This document shows, piece after piece, positions 19,071 to 28,351 of a stretch of DNA of 64,000 bases (position 1 is its first letter; every line of letters begins with the position of its first letter). Location: assembly GCA_051747265.1 (NCBI GenBank), contig JBNJFY010000001.1, positions 682,001 through 746,000 on the forward strand, written 5' to 3'. Under the pieces are notes generated by a model. That model saw only the letters and a program-made list of their open reading frames with translations, made no database searches and was not told the origin of the DNA. The DNA comes from JBNJFY01 sp051747265 (GTDB taxonomy: Bacteria > Bacteroidota > Rhodothermia > Balneolales > Balneolaceae). Position numbers and translations under genes: made by a program.

Positions 19071-20377
19071 CGATAGAGCGATTTCATCTTGTGGAAATCT
19101 GTTCCCTGGGGGAGTAAAAGTTGGCGCACCGGAACCTGATAGCGCTTACGGTACCATATTGTAGTAGCCAAAAATTGTCCCAAATAGGTGATGGTCGTGG
19201 CCACGGCCGCCCCATTGATACCCCAAATGGGAATCAGCCAGATATTACAGCCTATATTCATAATCAGCATGATGATCACAATGACCAGATTGTATTCGGG
19301 CTTCCCACGTCCGGCGAAATCGTTGGCTAAAATTTTGGAAAAGCTGCCCGCCACGATACCCGGAAGTAGCAAAATAAGTACCAGCGCGGCATCGATATAG
19401 GCCACGCCGAATAGAATTTGAATAATGGGCACAATCAAGATACCCAGCAGTATTGCGGCCAGCAATGTGATCCAACCGGTAGCGCGGGAAATTAATGCGG
19501 TAAGTTGATGACTCTCCTCCCCCGTATCCTGGAGAGCAGAGATACGCGGAAAAAGAACCGAGCTGGCCGCTTGGGCAAACAACCATAAGCGCTCGCCAAT
19601 TTGAACAGCCACGGCGTAAATACCCGTAGGAGCGGCAGCCATAAAGAAATTGATAAGTAGCATATCAATACGATAGTTGAAAAAAGTAATTACGTTGCTG
19701 GCGTGAGCTTTGCCGCCGTAGCCCCAGATAGAACGTAACAGGGATCCCAGCTTATCCCAGCGGGGAGCTTCATCGAGCAATCGCAGAGCGGCCACCAACC
19801 CAACGGATCCAGCCACCAAAAATCCTCCCAAATAAGCCCAAAGCACATTGGCCACGGTCATCAGATTCAACACAAAGAGCACACCCAGCCCACCTAACAT
19901 GACCACACTGTTCAGAATCATCACCAAGTTAAACGGAGCATAAGATTCAATCCCTTGGAACAAACGTCCGGTAAAATCCATGAGCAAAATAAATGGGAAG
20001 GCCGCCAGACTGATGTACAGCAGTTCCACCGGAATTCCCGGAAAGAACTGATTGTGGCCAAACTCAATCACCGCCCAACCGATCAGCATGCCGGGTATAC
20101 AGCTGACCAACCAGCCCACAATGGAGGCATAAAATCCTTGGCTAAAACTGGTTTTCTGACTGCTGATGTGATAGACAATGGACGCGCTCCAGCCCAGATT
20201 CATGAAGTTGCCCAAAAACTGGGGAAGCAGCACTGCCAGACTGTAATACCCGTTGCCCTCGGGACCCAAAATACGCGCAATCACAATGGCCGCAATCAAA
20301 CCGGTGAGCAGCTTGCCCACAAAGCGCAGGAATACCCAAAAGGTATTCTGACCAAACTGTCGAATGGAGGTGCTCAT
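19052..20377 (-). CDS. Wzx-like oligosaccharide flippase (MOP superfamily)
   Basis: This 441-residue protein has about 12-14 transmembrane helices. Its N-terminus (FLRFVGKLLTGLIAAIVIARILGPEGNGYYSLA) matches the first two helices of polysaccharide_synt/Wzx flippases. It should flip undecaprenyl-linked repeat units across the inner membrane. It is the last gene of the minus-strand polysaccharide arm and converges with the polymerase gene, overlapping by 19 bp. A second flippase lies at 23898, so the locus has two. Confidence 0.88.
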   Translation of the reverse strand: MSTSIRQFGQNTFWVFLRFVGKLLTGLIAAIVIARILGPEGNGYYSLAVLLPQFLGNFMNLGWSASIVYHISSQKTSFSQGFYASIVGWLVSCIPGMLIGWAVIEFGHNQFFPGIPVELLYISLAAFPFILLMDFTGRLFQGIESYAPFNLVMILNSVVMLGGLGVLFVLNLMTVANVLWAYLGGFLVAGSVGLVAALRLLDEAPRWDKLGSLLRSIWGYGGKAHASNVITFFNYRIDMLLINFFMAAAPTGIYAVAVQIGERLWLFAQAASSVLFPRISALQDTGEESHQLTALISRATGWITLLAAILLGILIVPIIQILFGVAYIDAALVLILLLPGIVAGSFSKILANDFAGRGKPEYNLVIVIIMLIMNIGCNIWLIPIWGINGAAVATTITYLGQFLATTIWYRKRYQVPVRQLLLPQGTDFHKMKSLYRQWVSS

Positions 20378-20470
20378 TCTAGTTGCGCCCTTTTTTCAAG
20401 TTGATTTGACCTTCTATGATCCCACTCCTCTGCTTCATATCAAAATAATTGCCCCACACTTACGTGAAAC

Positions 20471-21619
20471 TCAGTCAAATATCTCCTGCCGAATCCAGTC
20501 CTCGACAATCTTTGACCACTGATATTGGCTGTTCACCGATTCGATCTGTCTCAAATAGGTTCTGACCTGCTCCTCGTTATGAGGAGCCACACACCAGCTG
20601 ATTTGTTCAGCAATAGTAGCAGCACTCGGCTGAGGCATGATTCGCCCTACTTGATGAGATCGAACGATGCGGACTCGCTCACCACCATCACTGATCAGCG
20701 GGATGCATCGACGCATGAGTCCGTCGATGAGGGGCCCACTGCTACTTTGGTGATGGGTGGCATAGGGCAACAATAGAAATTGATGTTCATCTAACAACCG
20801 GGTATAAGTAGCCTCATTCAGGTAACGATCCAGAATCCGGATTTCATGCTGCTCCACAGGCAACTGTTCGATTTGCGCTTCCAGATCCGATCGGCTGAAA
20901 TCCCGGGGATAACCGGCGATGGTCAGTGTGCAGGGTGTTTTCACCTTAGCCAAGGCCTCCAGAACCAATGGAATATTCTTCTCCTTTCGCCAGATCCCCA
21001 GTATTAAAAAAGTAGGCGGGATCGAGGTCGGCCGATTAGATGCCACAATCGGTAAATAAGAACCCCAGCGTGAGCTTAAAATTTGTTCGCCAGATACTCC
21101 GTACGATTCCAGCTGATCCGAAATCTGCTGCCCATTAGTGATGAATTGAACGTTTTCTTGCTCAGATAAATCTTCCAAAGCAGGCTGCATCCGGCGCTGT
21201 CGTATTCCCCGTAATCCCTTTTCGGTTTCACTTACAGACTTGGGAAGATTATGCACATGAATCACCAGTTTAGGCACCTGTTCCAGCAGATGGGGAAACC
21301 GCTGGAGGTAAGTAGCCAGCGTGACAAATTCCACATCCAGCAAATAGAGCACCGGAGCCTTGTCCATCTGCTTAATCCATTGCTTCACCTTCCGCAGTCC
21401 CCAGGTAGACATCCCGACCTGAATCAATTTACGGGTACTGAAATAGGTATACGAGCGTACTTCGGGATCTTCGGCCGATCCGCCGGATCGCCGGCCGTGC
21501 ATCAAATATACCGTTCGGTTCTGCTTCTTTAATTCCCGATGAATAGTATCCGTAAAACGCTGGAAGTGTCCCGGACGATCGTAATAGGGCTGAAACAACA
21601 AGATGGGCGGTTTACTCAT
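20471..21619 (-). CDS. Glycosyltransferase (GT-B fold, family-4-like)
   Basis: The 382-residue protein has a two-domain GT-B arrangement. The N-terminal half begins PILLFQPYYDRPGHFQRF. The C-terminal half has FLILGIWRKEKNIPLVLEAL and TIAGYPRD, then LLPYATHHQSSSGPLIDGL, a diverged donor-binding segment. The usual E-x7-E motif is not obvious, so family assignment is less firm than for its neighbours. It overlaps the upstream glycosyltransferase by 4 bp, which implies translational coupling. Confidence 0.75.
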   Translation of the reverse strand: MSKPPILLFQPYYDRPGHFQRFTDTIHRELKKQNRTVYLMHGRRSGGSAEDPEVRSYTYFSTRKLIQVGMSTWGLRKVKQWIKQMDKAPVLYLLDVEFVTLATYLQRFPHLLEQVPKLVIHVHNLPKSVSETEKGLRGIRQRRMQPALEDLSEQENVQFITNGQQISDQLESYGVSGEQILSSRWGSYLPIVASNRPTSIPPTFLILGIWRKEKNIPLVLEALAKVKTPCTLTIAGYPRDFSRSDLEAQIEQLPVEQHEIRILDRYLNEATYTRLLDEHQFLLLPYATHHQSSSGPLIDGLMRRCIPLISDGGERVRIVRSHQVGRIMPQPSAATIAEQISWCVAPHNEEQVRTYLRQIESVNSQYQWSKIVEDWIRQEIFD

Positions 21620-22764
21620 GATGGAGTTCCCCCGTCCTGATACAGTCGCAACAACCGCTGCTTAAAGGTCTCTCGCCCGTACCGGGCAACCACCTTTTGA
21701 CCAGCGGATCGCAATCCAGGCCAATAATCTTTATTTAGAGCCGACGCCAACGCTTCACGCAACTGCTCCACATTTTCCGGTTCCACCAACAAACCGTTGG
21801 CCTCATCCACCAGATCCGGCGCGCCTCCCGTTCGAGTGGCCACCACCGGTAAACCCGAGCAAATAGCTTCCATGAGAGCAATGCCCCCACCCTCGAATCG
21901 GCTGGCTTGCACATAGCAATCACTGGCTGCGTACATTTGAGCCAATTCCTCTCGCGGCACTGGTGCTTGTAGTTCAATTTTGTGTGGAGATTGCTGGACC
22001 AAAGATTTGATCTTTGACGCATACGTATCATCGGACTGCTTGCCAACAATGTGTACGGTCATGGGTTGCTTGCTCTCCAACGAATTCGTGGCCGTTAACA
22101 ACAGATCCACCCCCTTAGCCGGAACCCAGTTGGCCACAGTGATCCAATGGCGTCTGTTGGGTTCCCAGCCAAGTGCCTTTCCGGCTTGGATTTTCCGCTC
22201 CTTGGTTATCTCTCGAAATAATCGATCATCCACATAATTACCCAGCACTTCCACAGGCGGTTTTAAATCAGGCCAGCGCTCTAGGATATCATTTTTCAGC
22301 GATGCACTGGGTACGGTGATACCATTACAACTGTCGGCTCCGGCCTTGATGCGGGTTAACAATTTGGGTTGATCCAGAAGTGTGTACCAGTCGCTGCCGT
22401 GGAAGGATAACACCAGCCGATTATACCCCTCTTCGTGCAAGGACCGCAGCGCCAAACCAGCAGGAAACCCAAAATGAGCATGGATCCAATCTGGTGGAGA
22501 ATCCAGACTCCGCAATTTTTGGATGAGTGCATTTCCCAATCGGTTGGCGCGTATAGCTGGCCACCGGGTTCCACCGGGACTCAAATACTTAACCGGTATG
22601 ACTTCCTCAGGAAGATGTGAAGGAGCGGAAGTCCCCCGAGCAACCGGAACCAGTACCTGCACATGATGATCCTCCCGCAGCAGCTCCACTTGGTCCTGCA
22701 CGTAAATCCCTCCGTGCACACCGGATATTTGTGGGTAACTATGAGAGATTATGGCAATGTTCAT
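21616..22764 (-). CDS. Glycosyltransferase family 4
   Basis: This 382-residue GT4 enzyme starts IAIISHSYPQISGVHGGIYV (donor/acceptor cleft Gly loop). The C-terminal half has WITVANWVPAKGVDLLLTA, the SRFEGGGIALMEAICSGLPVV donor-sugar motif and TRTGGAPDLV. It probably adds a sugar during lipid-linked repeat assembly. The gene lies 5 bp after the third glycosyltransferase and overlaps the next one by 4 bp, so they form one operon. Confidence 0.88.
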   Translation of the reverse strand: MNIAIISHSYPQISGVHGGIYVQDQVELLREDHHVQVLVPVARGTSAPSHLPEEVIPVKYLSPGGTRWPAIRANRLGNALIQKLRSLDSPPDWIHAHFGFPAGLALRSLHEEGYNRLVLSFHGSDWYTLLDQPKLLTRIKAGADSCNGITVPSASLKNDILERWPDLKPPVEVLGNYVDDRLFREITKERKIQAGKALGWEPNRRHWITVANWVPAKGVDLLLTATNSLESKQPMTVHIVGKQSDDTYASKIKSLVQQSPHKIELQAPVPREELAQMYAASDCYVQASRFEGGGIALMEAICSGLPVVATRTGGAPDLVDEANGLLVEPENVEQLREALASALNKDYWPGLRSAGQKVVARYGRETFKQRLLRLYQDGGTPS

Positions 22765-22769
22765 CCCGA

Positions 22770-23897
22770 TTATCGAGTTTGATTCAGCTGTTCGTAGAGC
22801 ATTAACAACGACTTTTCTTCATTCCCCCAGTTGTAATGCTCATTCACGGCTCGTCGTCCTTGTGCTCCCATTTCAAAAGCTTCCCGTGGATGATCCAACA
22901 AATATTTGATTGCTTCATCAATGGCCTCCGGATTTCCGGGCTCTACAGGCATCCCACAGCCATCAATCAATGACTGCCAATGCGGGAAATTAGAATATAT
23001 AATGGGTAATCCGGCAGACATAAACTCGAAGAGTTTGTTGGGTTGGGCCTCCATGTGATTGGGTACGGCATCGATGACTACCGCGGCAACTCGTGCCCGC
23101 TTTAGTTCCCGATAGATACCGGCTTGATCCAGATAGCCCAAGAATTTCGTGTATTGCCAGCCTTCCGTGGCTTCTAACTTCTGTTGGTACCATTCAGGCA
23201 TAAAGGCTCCCGCCAATCGGAAATCGACCTTTTTGCCTTGCTTATTCAGTTTGTGGATGGCATCCAAAATTATCTCTACACCCCGTACCTCATTAATCAC
23301 CCCATAATAGAGAACCTCTGCTTTTCGCTCTCGGTAAGATTCATAATCAAAATCATGTTGGTATTGCTGGCGGGGGAAATTCTGCACCAACACCGTGTGA
23401 TAATCGGGATAACAACGCGCGATAGCTGGAGTGGCGGCAATGATGGCATCTACTTGAGGCAGGAACTGATCTTCCAGCCATTGATACACCTGTCCCATTT
23501 TTGAGCGTAACGAGCGGGGTACCCAATGCCGGTGACTCATCTGCTTGACGTACTCCTCATGCACATCAAAAATGACGTTATGGCCTCGTTTTTTTAAGGC
23601 GGGAATAAACAGCATCAAATCCGGATCGTGAAAATGCACAATTCCGGGTCGTCCGATATCATCCAGCTGTCGTAAAATTCGAAACCCATGGTGTAAAAAT
23701 CGCCCCCCGCGCCCGGTCCCCGGTTTGTAGGTGTGGAACGTTAAAAAGTCACTTTTCAACTCATCCTCATAGGGCAAAATGTAATGCACCTCATAGCCCG
23801 CCTCTGCCAACGATTGACACTCTTTATAGTACACCCGTTGGTCAAAAGGCTGGTGCGCGGTAGTGATATGATAAACTGGCTTATGAGGCACGTTCAA
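22770..23897 (-). CDS. Glycosyltransferase family 4
   Basis: This 375-residue GT-B enzyme has an N-terminal YHITTAHQPFDQRVYYKECQ segment and a C-terminal half with VLYYGVINEVRGVEIILDAI and NKLFEFMSAGLPIIYSNF. The Asn-Lys-Leu-Phe-Glu-Phe-Met pattern is typical of GT4 donor binding. The start appears to be TTG at 23897, immediately after the flippase stop, so translation is probably coupled. The sugar is not predictable. Confidence 0.85.
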   Translation of the reverse strand: MNVPHKPVYHITTAHQPFDQRVYYKECQSLAEAGYEVHYILPYEDELKSDFLTFHTYKPGTGRGGRFLHHGFRILRQLDDIGRPGIVHFHDPDLMLFIPALKKRGHNVIFDVHEEYVKQMSHRHWVPRSLRSKMGQVYQWLEDQFLPQVDAIIAATPAIARCYPDYHTVLVQNFPRQQYQHDFDYESYRERKAEVLYYGVINEVRGVEIILDAIHKLNKQGKKVDFRLAGAFMPEWYQQKLEATEGWQYTKFLGYLDQAGIYRELKRARVAAVVIDAVPNHMEAQPNKLFEFMSAGLPIIYSNFPHWQSLIDGCGMPVEPGNPEAIDEAIKYLLDHPREAFEMGAQGRRAVNEHYNWGNEEKSLLMLYEQLNQTR

Positions 23898-25478
23898 TTA
23901 TTCTACCGATCTATTCTTTGGTGATGTTTTTTGCTGCTTCCACTGTTGTTTTATCCAATTTCGACCGGACGGATCCAACAAAATAAACCAGGTTATCCCT
24001 CCCCAGGCAATCATGATCCCCATGGTTGCTGAAGCTTTGAGGATCCATCCTGGTTGAAAAAGAGTCACCACTCCGCCCACCCCCAAGATCAGCAATCCGG
24101 GGAGAATCAACTTGACAATATTGAGCTGACCATCATACACCATGTTGACCAACAACATCAATACCAGACAGTTGGTAAATACTCGTAAGGTGCGCACGCC
24201 GGCTACCCCCTCGATGCCCCAAAACTGAATGCCCAGCCAAATCAACCCGGCATAGATAGGCAACTCCGCCAAATGCAGTTTTGCGTTCAGATCGGGGCGC
24301 CCGCTGCCCTGCAGCATGGTTCCAGGAACGTGTGCCATGGCATTAAACACAATGCCCAACGCGAGTAGCTCAATCACCCATCCGCTGGAGGTGGCGAAAC
24401 TGTCCGAGATCCACCAAGCGATAATTTCCTGACCCCATAAAATCAGTATTAACGCTACAGGAACTAAGGTCATCTGCAATATAAATAGAGGAAGCTGCAA
24501 CAGATTCCGATCGGAGGTTTGTTGCTGCTGTTGCGTCGCATAAGCGGGAAAAAGTACCGATGCCATCGCTCCGGGCAGCACATTCATTTTTACGATGATC
24601 TCTAGTGGCGTAGCGTAGTGAGCCACCGATTTCATGCCATTCAATGATCCAATTAACAGCCGATCCAGGGAACTCATGGTTCGAACCACAATATTATTGA
24701 CGGTCATCCAGCCGCCAAACTGAAGCATGGATGAAACGTAATTTCGGTGGAATCGGAACTCCTTACCCAACGATGGAATCAGATGAAAGCCAAAAGCCAG
24801 ATAGGTCAGGAAAGCCAGTGCTTTGATCCCCACCAAAAACAGGATCAGCCAGTGTACGGCAACAGTAATTTCTACCAAGCCCATTAGCCCGATGTAGGAG
24901 AACAATCCGGCGGCGGCGTGAACCGGAGTGAGACGATCAAACTTTTGATAGGCTTCCAGCAGTCCTCTTGTGCCCGACTCCGCCAAACTGATGGGTATAG
25001 CCAAGCCTAAGGCATAAAAACCCCATAAGGCTTCTTGCTGCAATTCGGGCTCGATGGTCAGAATGCCGTTTACCACCCAAGGCGATAACAGATAGAGCGC
25101 CACGCCTCCCAGCACACCGAGAGATACGATTAGAACAAAAGCGGTTCCGAATAAGGCAGGCGTTTCCGAGCTGCCCTTGCCCTGTCCCAGCGCATCGGCG
25201 ATGGATTTGACCATAGCGCTGCCCAGCCCCAAGTCCAGCATGGAGGCGTAGCCCATGATCATCCAGCCAATGGCCAAAATACCGAAGCGGGCTTCTCCAA
25301 TGGCATCGATGATCCAGGGGATGGCCACCACCGCGGCAATTAAGGGCAGCGATTTGCCAACAAGCAAAAAGCCGGAATTGCGGGCTAGGGTTTTTCGGGA
25401 AAGCAGTTGATCCGGGGCATCCTCCGAACCTTGGTCGGGTTGGGGGTTGTCGTTTGGATGTGGCTGGGGATCATTCAC
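23898..25478 (-). CDS. Oligosaccharide flippase family protein (MOP superfamily)
   Basis: This 526-residue membrane protein has a hydrophilic, Asp/Pro-rich N-terminal tail of about 28 residues, then about 14 helices starting GFLLVGKSLPLIAAVVAIPW. The LDLGLGSAMVKSIA segment is typical of Wzx/O-antigen flippases. GTG at 25478 is the start, with no in-frame ATG near. It follows pyrB by 15 bp and leads three glycosyltransferases, so the whole arm may be read from the pyr promoter. Two flippases in one locus suggest two glycans or a lineage-specific duplication. Confidence 0.86.
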   Translation of the reverse strand: MNDPQPHPNDNPQPDQGSEDAPDQLLSRKTLARNSGFLLVGKSLPLIAAVVAIPWIIDAIGEARFGILAIGWMIMGYASMLDLGLGSAMVKSIADALGQGKGSSETPALFGTAFVLIVSLGVLGGVALYLLSPWVVNGILTIEPELQQEALWGFYALGLAIPISLAESGTRGLLEAYQKFDRLTPVHAAAGLFSYIGLMGLVEITVAVHWLILFLVGIKALAFLTYLAFGFHLIPSLGKEFRFHRNYVSSMLQFGGWMTVNNIVVRTMSSLDRLLIGSLNGMKSVAHYATPLEIIVKMNVLPGAMASVLFPAYATQQQQQTSDRNLLQLPLFILQMTLVPVALILILWGQEIIAWWISDSFATSSGWVIELLALGIVFNAMAHVPGTMLQGSGRPDLNAKLHLAELPIYAGLIWLGIQFWGIEGVAGVRTLRVFTNCLVLMLLVNMVYDGQLNIVKLILPGLLILGVGGVVTLFQPGWILKASATMGIMIAWGGITWFILLDPSGRNWIKQQWKQQKTSPKNRSVE

Positions 25479-25493
25479 TAATGGATGGACTGA

Positions 25494-26459
25494 TTAAACA
25501 CGACTTCCGCCAGAAAGTAAATACAGGATCGCCATGCGCACAGCTACGCCGTTGGTCACCTGGCTAAGAATAACTGCTTGATCACTGTCTGCTACTTCGC
25601 TATCCATTTCCACGCCTCGGTTTACGGGTCCGGGGTGCATGATGAGCAGCTCGGGAAACATATCCAGGTGTTTACGCTTGATTCCGAAGCGTTCGTGGTA
25701 TTCGCGCAGACTGGGAAACAGCCCACTTTCCTGCCGCTCCAGCTGGATCCGCAAAGCCATAGCGATATCGCTCCAGGCCAGTGTTTCTTCCAGATCGTAG
25801 GAGACGTTCACCCCCAACTCTTCCACAAAAATGGGCATCAAGGTTTTCGGACCACAAACGGTGACTTCTGCACCCAGTTTGGTCAACCCGATAATATTAG
25901 AGCGTACTACTCGGCTGTGAGCAATGTCGCCCAGAATGGAAATTTTCTTGCCGCTCAAGTCGGGGAAATGTTGCTGCATAGTGAACATATCCAGCAACGC
26001 TTGGGTGGGGTGCTCGTGCGCTCCGTCACCGGCATTGATGATCGCCGCGTCCACCACCCGTTTTAAAAAGTGAGGCACGCCCGGACTCTCGTGTCGTACC
26101 ACCACCATATCGATCTTCATGGATTCGATATTGCGAATGGTATCCTTGAGCGATTCCCCTTTCTTGGTGCTGGATGAACCCTTGGAAAAGTTGACCACAT
26201 CAGCGCTCATGCGCTTTTGGGCCAGCTCAAAAGAGAGTCGAGTGCGCGTACTGTTCTCGTAAAACAGGTTCACGATGGTTTTGTCGCGCAGAGTGGGCAC
26301 TTTAGGTACCGGCCGATCCAAAATTTCACGGAAGTACTGAGCCTGATCCAGCACATACCGAATATCATCGGCGCTGTAATCAGTCAATCCCAGTAAATGT
26401 CGTTGGTTAAATTCGTAATCGGCTTTTGGAGCCGGCACTGCGGGTTGCTGATTACTCAT
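25494..26459 (-). CDS. pyrB: Aspartate carbamoyltransferase catalytic subunit
   Basis: The enzyme condenses carbamoyl phosphate and aspartate to N-carbamoyl-aspartate in pyrimidine synthesis. From the ATG at 26459 it has 321 residues, close to the usual 310. It shows the carbamoyl-phosphate motif STRTR (70-74), the KGES loop, the HPTQALLD motif and the HPGPVNRG segment. AGGAGG sits 6 nt before this ATG, inside the end of pyrR, which decides the start against longer in-frame options. The ATG overlaps the pyrR stop by 8 nt. No regulatory pyrI gene is seen. Confidence 0.95.
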   Translation of the reverse strand: MSNQQPAVPAPKADYEFNQRHLLGLTDYSADDIRYVLDQAQYFREILDRPVPKVPTLRDKTIVNLFYENSTRTRLSFELAQKRMSADVVNFSKGSSSTKKGESLKDTIRNIESMKIDMVVVRHESPGVPHFLKRVVDAAIINAGDGAHEHPTQALLDMFTMQQHFPDLSGKKISILGDIAHSRVVRSNIIGLTKLGAEVTVCGPKTLMPIFVEELGVNVSYDLEETLAWSDIAMALRIQLERQESGLFPSLREYHERFGIKRKHLDMFPELLIMHPGPVNRGVEMDSEVADSDQAVILSQVTNGVAVRMAILYLLSGGSRV

Positions 26460-27045
26460 CCCCATCCTCCTGGCCTTGGGCTGATCTTTGTTGGCTCGTT
26501 TCCAGTTGTACCACATCGATGGCTTCTTCCCCATCCAATGCCTCCACGCGAACGCGCACTTCCTCCCGCTCATGCGTGGGAATAGTGATTCCTACATAAT
26601 CGGCATTGACCGGCAGCTCGCGATGTCCGCGATCCACCAGTGCGCAGAATTTGATGCTTCTTGGTCGACCAAAAGACATAATCGCGTCCATGGCTGAGCG
26701 CACGGTGCGGCCGGTGTACAGTACATCATCCACCAGCACTACATCTTTTTCATACAGATCGAAGGGTATTTCGGTCACTTTTACTTCCGGCATTTTTAGC
26801 TTGGTCCGAAAGTCGTCACGGTAGAAGGTCACATCCAGCACACCCAATGGCAGATCGTGCTCATAGCGATCCCGGATAATTTGTTTTAAGCGTTTGGCGA
26901 TGTGAACGCCGCGGGTTTGCATCCCAACCAACACCAATCGATCGGGGGTTTCGTAGGGTTCAATGAGCTGGCAGGCCAGACGCAAGTACATGCGATCCAG
27001 TTGCTCGGCCGTTTTAATACGCTGTGTTGCTGTTTCTTTCGTCAA
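26452..27045 (-). CDS. pyrR: Bifunctional pyr operon regulator / uracil phosphoribosyltransferase
   Basis: This 197-residue type I phosphoribosyltransferase carries the PRPP loop VVLVDDVLYTGRTVRSA (about residues 98-114). It also has the TRGVHIAKRL loop and a DVTFYRDDF segment characteristic of PyrR. PyrR proteins bind pyr mRNA leaders to cause attenuation in Firmicutes and also make UMP from uracil. No clear PyrR-binding anti-antiterminator was found upstream by eye. It leads pyrB and probably the flippase/glycosyltransferase arm. Its tail (about 180-197, Gln/Glu-rich) extends past the usual end. Confidence 0.92.
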   Translation of the reverse strand: MTKETATQRIKTAEQLDRMYLRLACQLIEPYETPDRLVLVGMQTRGVHIAKRLKQIIRDRYEHDLPLGVLDVTFYRDDFRTKLKMPEVKVTEIPFDLYEKDVVLVDDVLYTGRTVRSAMDAIMSFGRPRSIKFCALVDRGHRELPVNADYVGITIPTHEREEVRVRVEALDGEEAIDVVQLETSQQRSAQGQEDGDE

Positions 27046-27464
27046 TATACTCCCTCACCTGTTAATGCTGGATGAAGTTACTAACCGCTAGGCATGGGTT
27101 CAATGGGAAAGATGGATTGATTCATTCTTATTGACAAATTACATCATAAGCTAAATAGACACCCTCAGAATAAGCGGATATCCCGACCTTTTAATCGAAT
27201 CAACTTTACGAGATCCGCTTATCCAGCTCCCTCGAGGGAGCATGTATAGTGAGCAGTTGATAAATCAACGACACTATAACATGCTTCCTTGAGGAAGCTG
27301 GCCTTCACGACCTTCGGGAGTGAGGGTCTGAAGGTGTCCACAGCCCACAGGAAAATCCAACCCACCACAAATATTTAAAAATGTTTTAACAGCATACGCT
27401 AAACGAACTCCCCACGTTTGCCTATCTTATAGCCATATAAAAACCATCATCTAAGCAGCATATT
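27046..27464. other. Intergenic region between divergent pyrR and HAD genes
   Basis: This 419-bp gap should carry the pyrR promoter on the minus strand and a promoter for the HAD gene on the plus strand. Its most striking content is the 79-bp palindrome at 27223-27301. The 12-mer GGTCTGAAGGTG near 27325 recurs near 29848, suggesting related repeat debris. No gene was found. Confidence 0.6.
27223..27301. repeat. 79-bp near-perfect palindrome with nested palindromes
   Basis: The arms start CCAGCTCCCTCGAGGGAGC and end GCTTCCTTGAGGAAGCTGG, and the centre is GTTGATAAATCAAC. Each arm is itself self-complementary, so the strand could fold as one long hairpin or a three-armed cruciform. Differences between arms are mostly single substitutions. 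It has no ORF and resembles BIME/REP-type or MITE sequence. Confidence 0.8.
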
Positions 27465-28205
27465 TTGATCTCCATCGATTTCTGGAACACGCTGGTCATT
27501 GCCGAGACCGGCGGCCACCAACGTCATCAAGTACGGCTCAATGCCATCCAAGAAGTGGCGGCCAAGCATGATACCTCCATCACCCCACAAGCCGTCGCCG
27601 AAGCCAAACAACAAGCCGCCAAACATTTCGACAAAATCTGGTTGGGCGAACAACGAACGCCGTCCACCCAAGAGCTGGTCGAACAGGTGATGCGTCATTT
27701 GGATCTGCCTGTATCCAACGGACAGCTGGAATTCATTGCCGAAGCCTTCGAAGAGTCGCTCTGGGAAGGACCACCGCAATTGATTGATGGCGTGGAAGAA
27801 GCCTTAGATCAACTGGCATCCATTGATCAACTGGCCATCATATCCGATACCATGTACTCCCCGGGCCGTGTCTTACGTCGATATCTTGAGAAGCAAGGCA
27901 TCTTGGACTATTTCCAAGCGTTCGCCTTCAGTGATGAGATCGGAGTAAGCAAACCCCACCAAAAAGCGTTTCAAACGGTGTTGGAGCAAACCGGTGGTAC
28001 CCCCTCCTCTTCCTGGCACATCGGCGACCTCATTCCCACGGATATCACCGGCGCCCACCAGCAAGGCATGCGCTCGGTCCTGTTCACCGGGGTCACCAAA
28101 GCCGATGACTACCACGGTATCAACGCTGAGCGAAAGTTCGAGCCTACCTTAGAATGCGAAAGCTGGACTGAAATCACCGATCAGATCTTGAATTACCGTA
28201 ATTAA
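27465..28205 (+). CDS. HAD-family hydrolase
   Basis: This 246-residue haloacid-dehalogenase-like phosphatase shows all four HAD motifs. Motif I is SIDFWNTL (Asp5 nucleophile, with Trp-Asn in place of the second Asp). Motif II is LAIISDT, motif III the Lys in GVSKPHQKAF, and motif IV WHIGDLIPTDITGA. An alpha-helical C1-type cap lies between motifs I and II. The start is TTG at 27465, because motif I begins almost at once. The lack of the second Asp in motif I may favour a dehalogenase- or phosphonatase-like reaction over phosphatase activity, but the substrate is unknown. Confidence 0.85.
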   Translation: MISIDFWNTLVIAETGGHQRHQVRLNAIQEVAAKHDTSITPQAVAEAKQQAAKHFDKIWLGEQRTPSTQELVEQVMRHLDLPVSNGQLEFIAEAFEESLWEGPPQLIDGVEEALDQLASIDQLAIISDTMYSPGRVLRRYLEKQGILDYFQAFAFSDEIGVSKPHQKAFQTVLEQTGGTPSSSWHIGDLIPTDITGAHQQGMRSVLFTGVTKADDYHGINAERKFEPTLECESWTEITDQILNYRN

Positions 28206-28214
28206 TAGACGTCT

Positions 28215-28262
28215 GACGACGGACCACAGACGACCGTCGTCGGAGGTCTGTGGTCCGTCGTC
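28215..28262. repeat. Perfect 17-bp inverted repeat (REP-like hairpin)
   Basis: GACGACGGACCACAGAC at 28215-28231 pairs perfectly with 28246-28262 across a 14-nt loop that reuses the same ACGACGG words. It follows the HAD gene stop. There is no T-run, so it is more likely a repeat element than a standard terminator. Confidence 0.8.
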
Positions 28263-28351
28263 ATCTAACGCTTTCAAATCCCGCCCAGAATGGGTATTAT
28301 TGACCCGAATTTGAAAACACGCGGAGTTATAAACCGACCTACTGATTTATT

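Noticed and set aside
27046..27222. PyrR-binding attenuator upstream of pyrR
   Set aside because: I could not find a convincing terminator plus antiterminator pair or the PyrR-binding hairpin close to the start.
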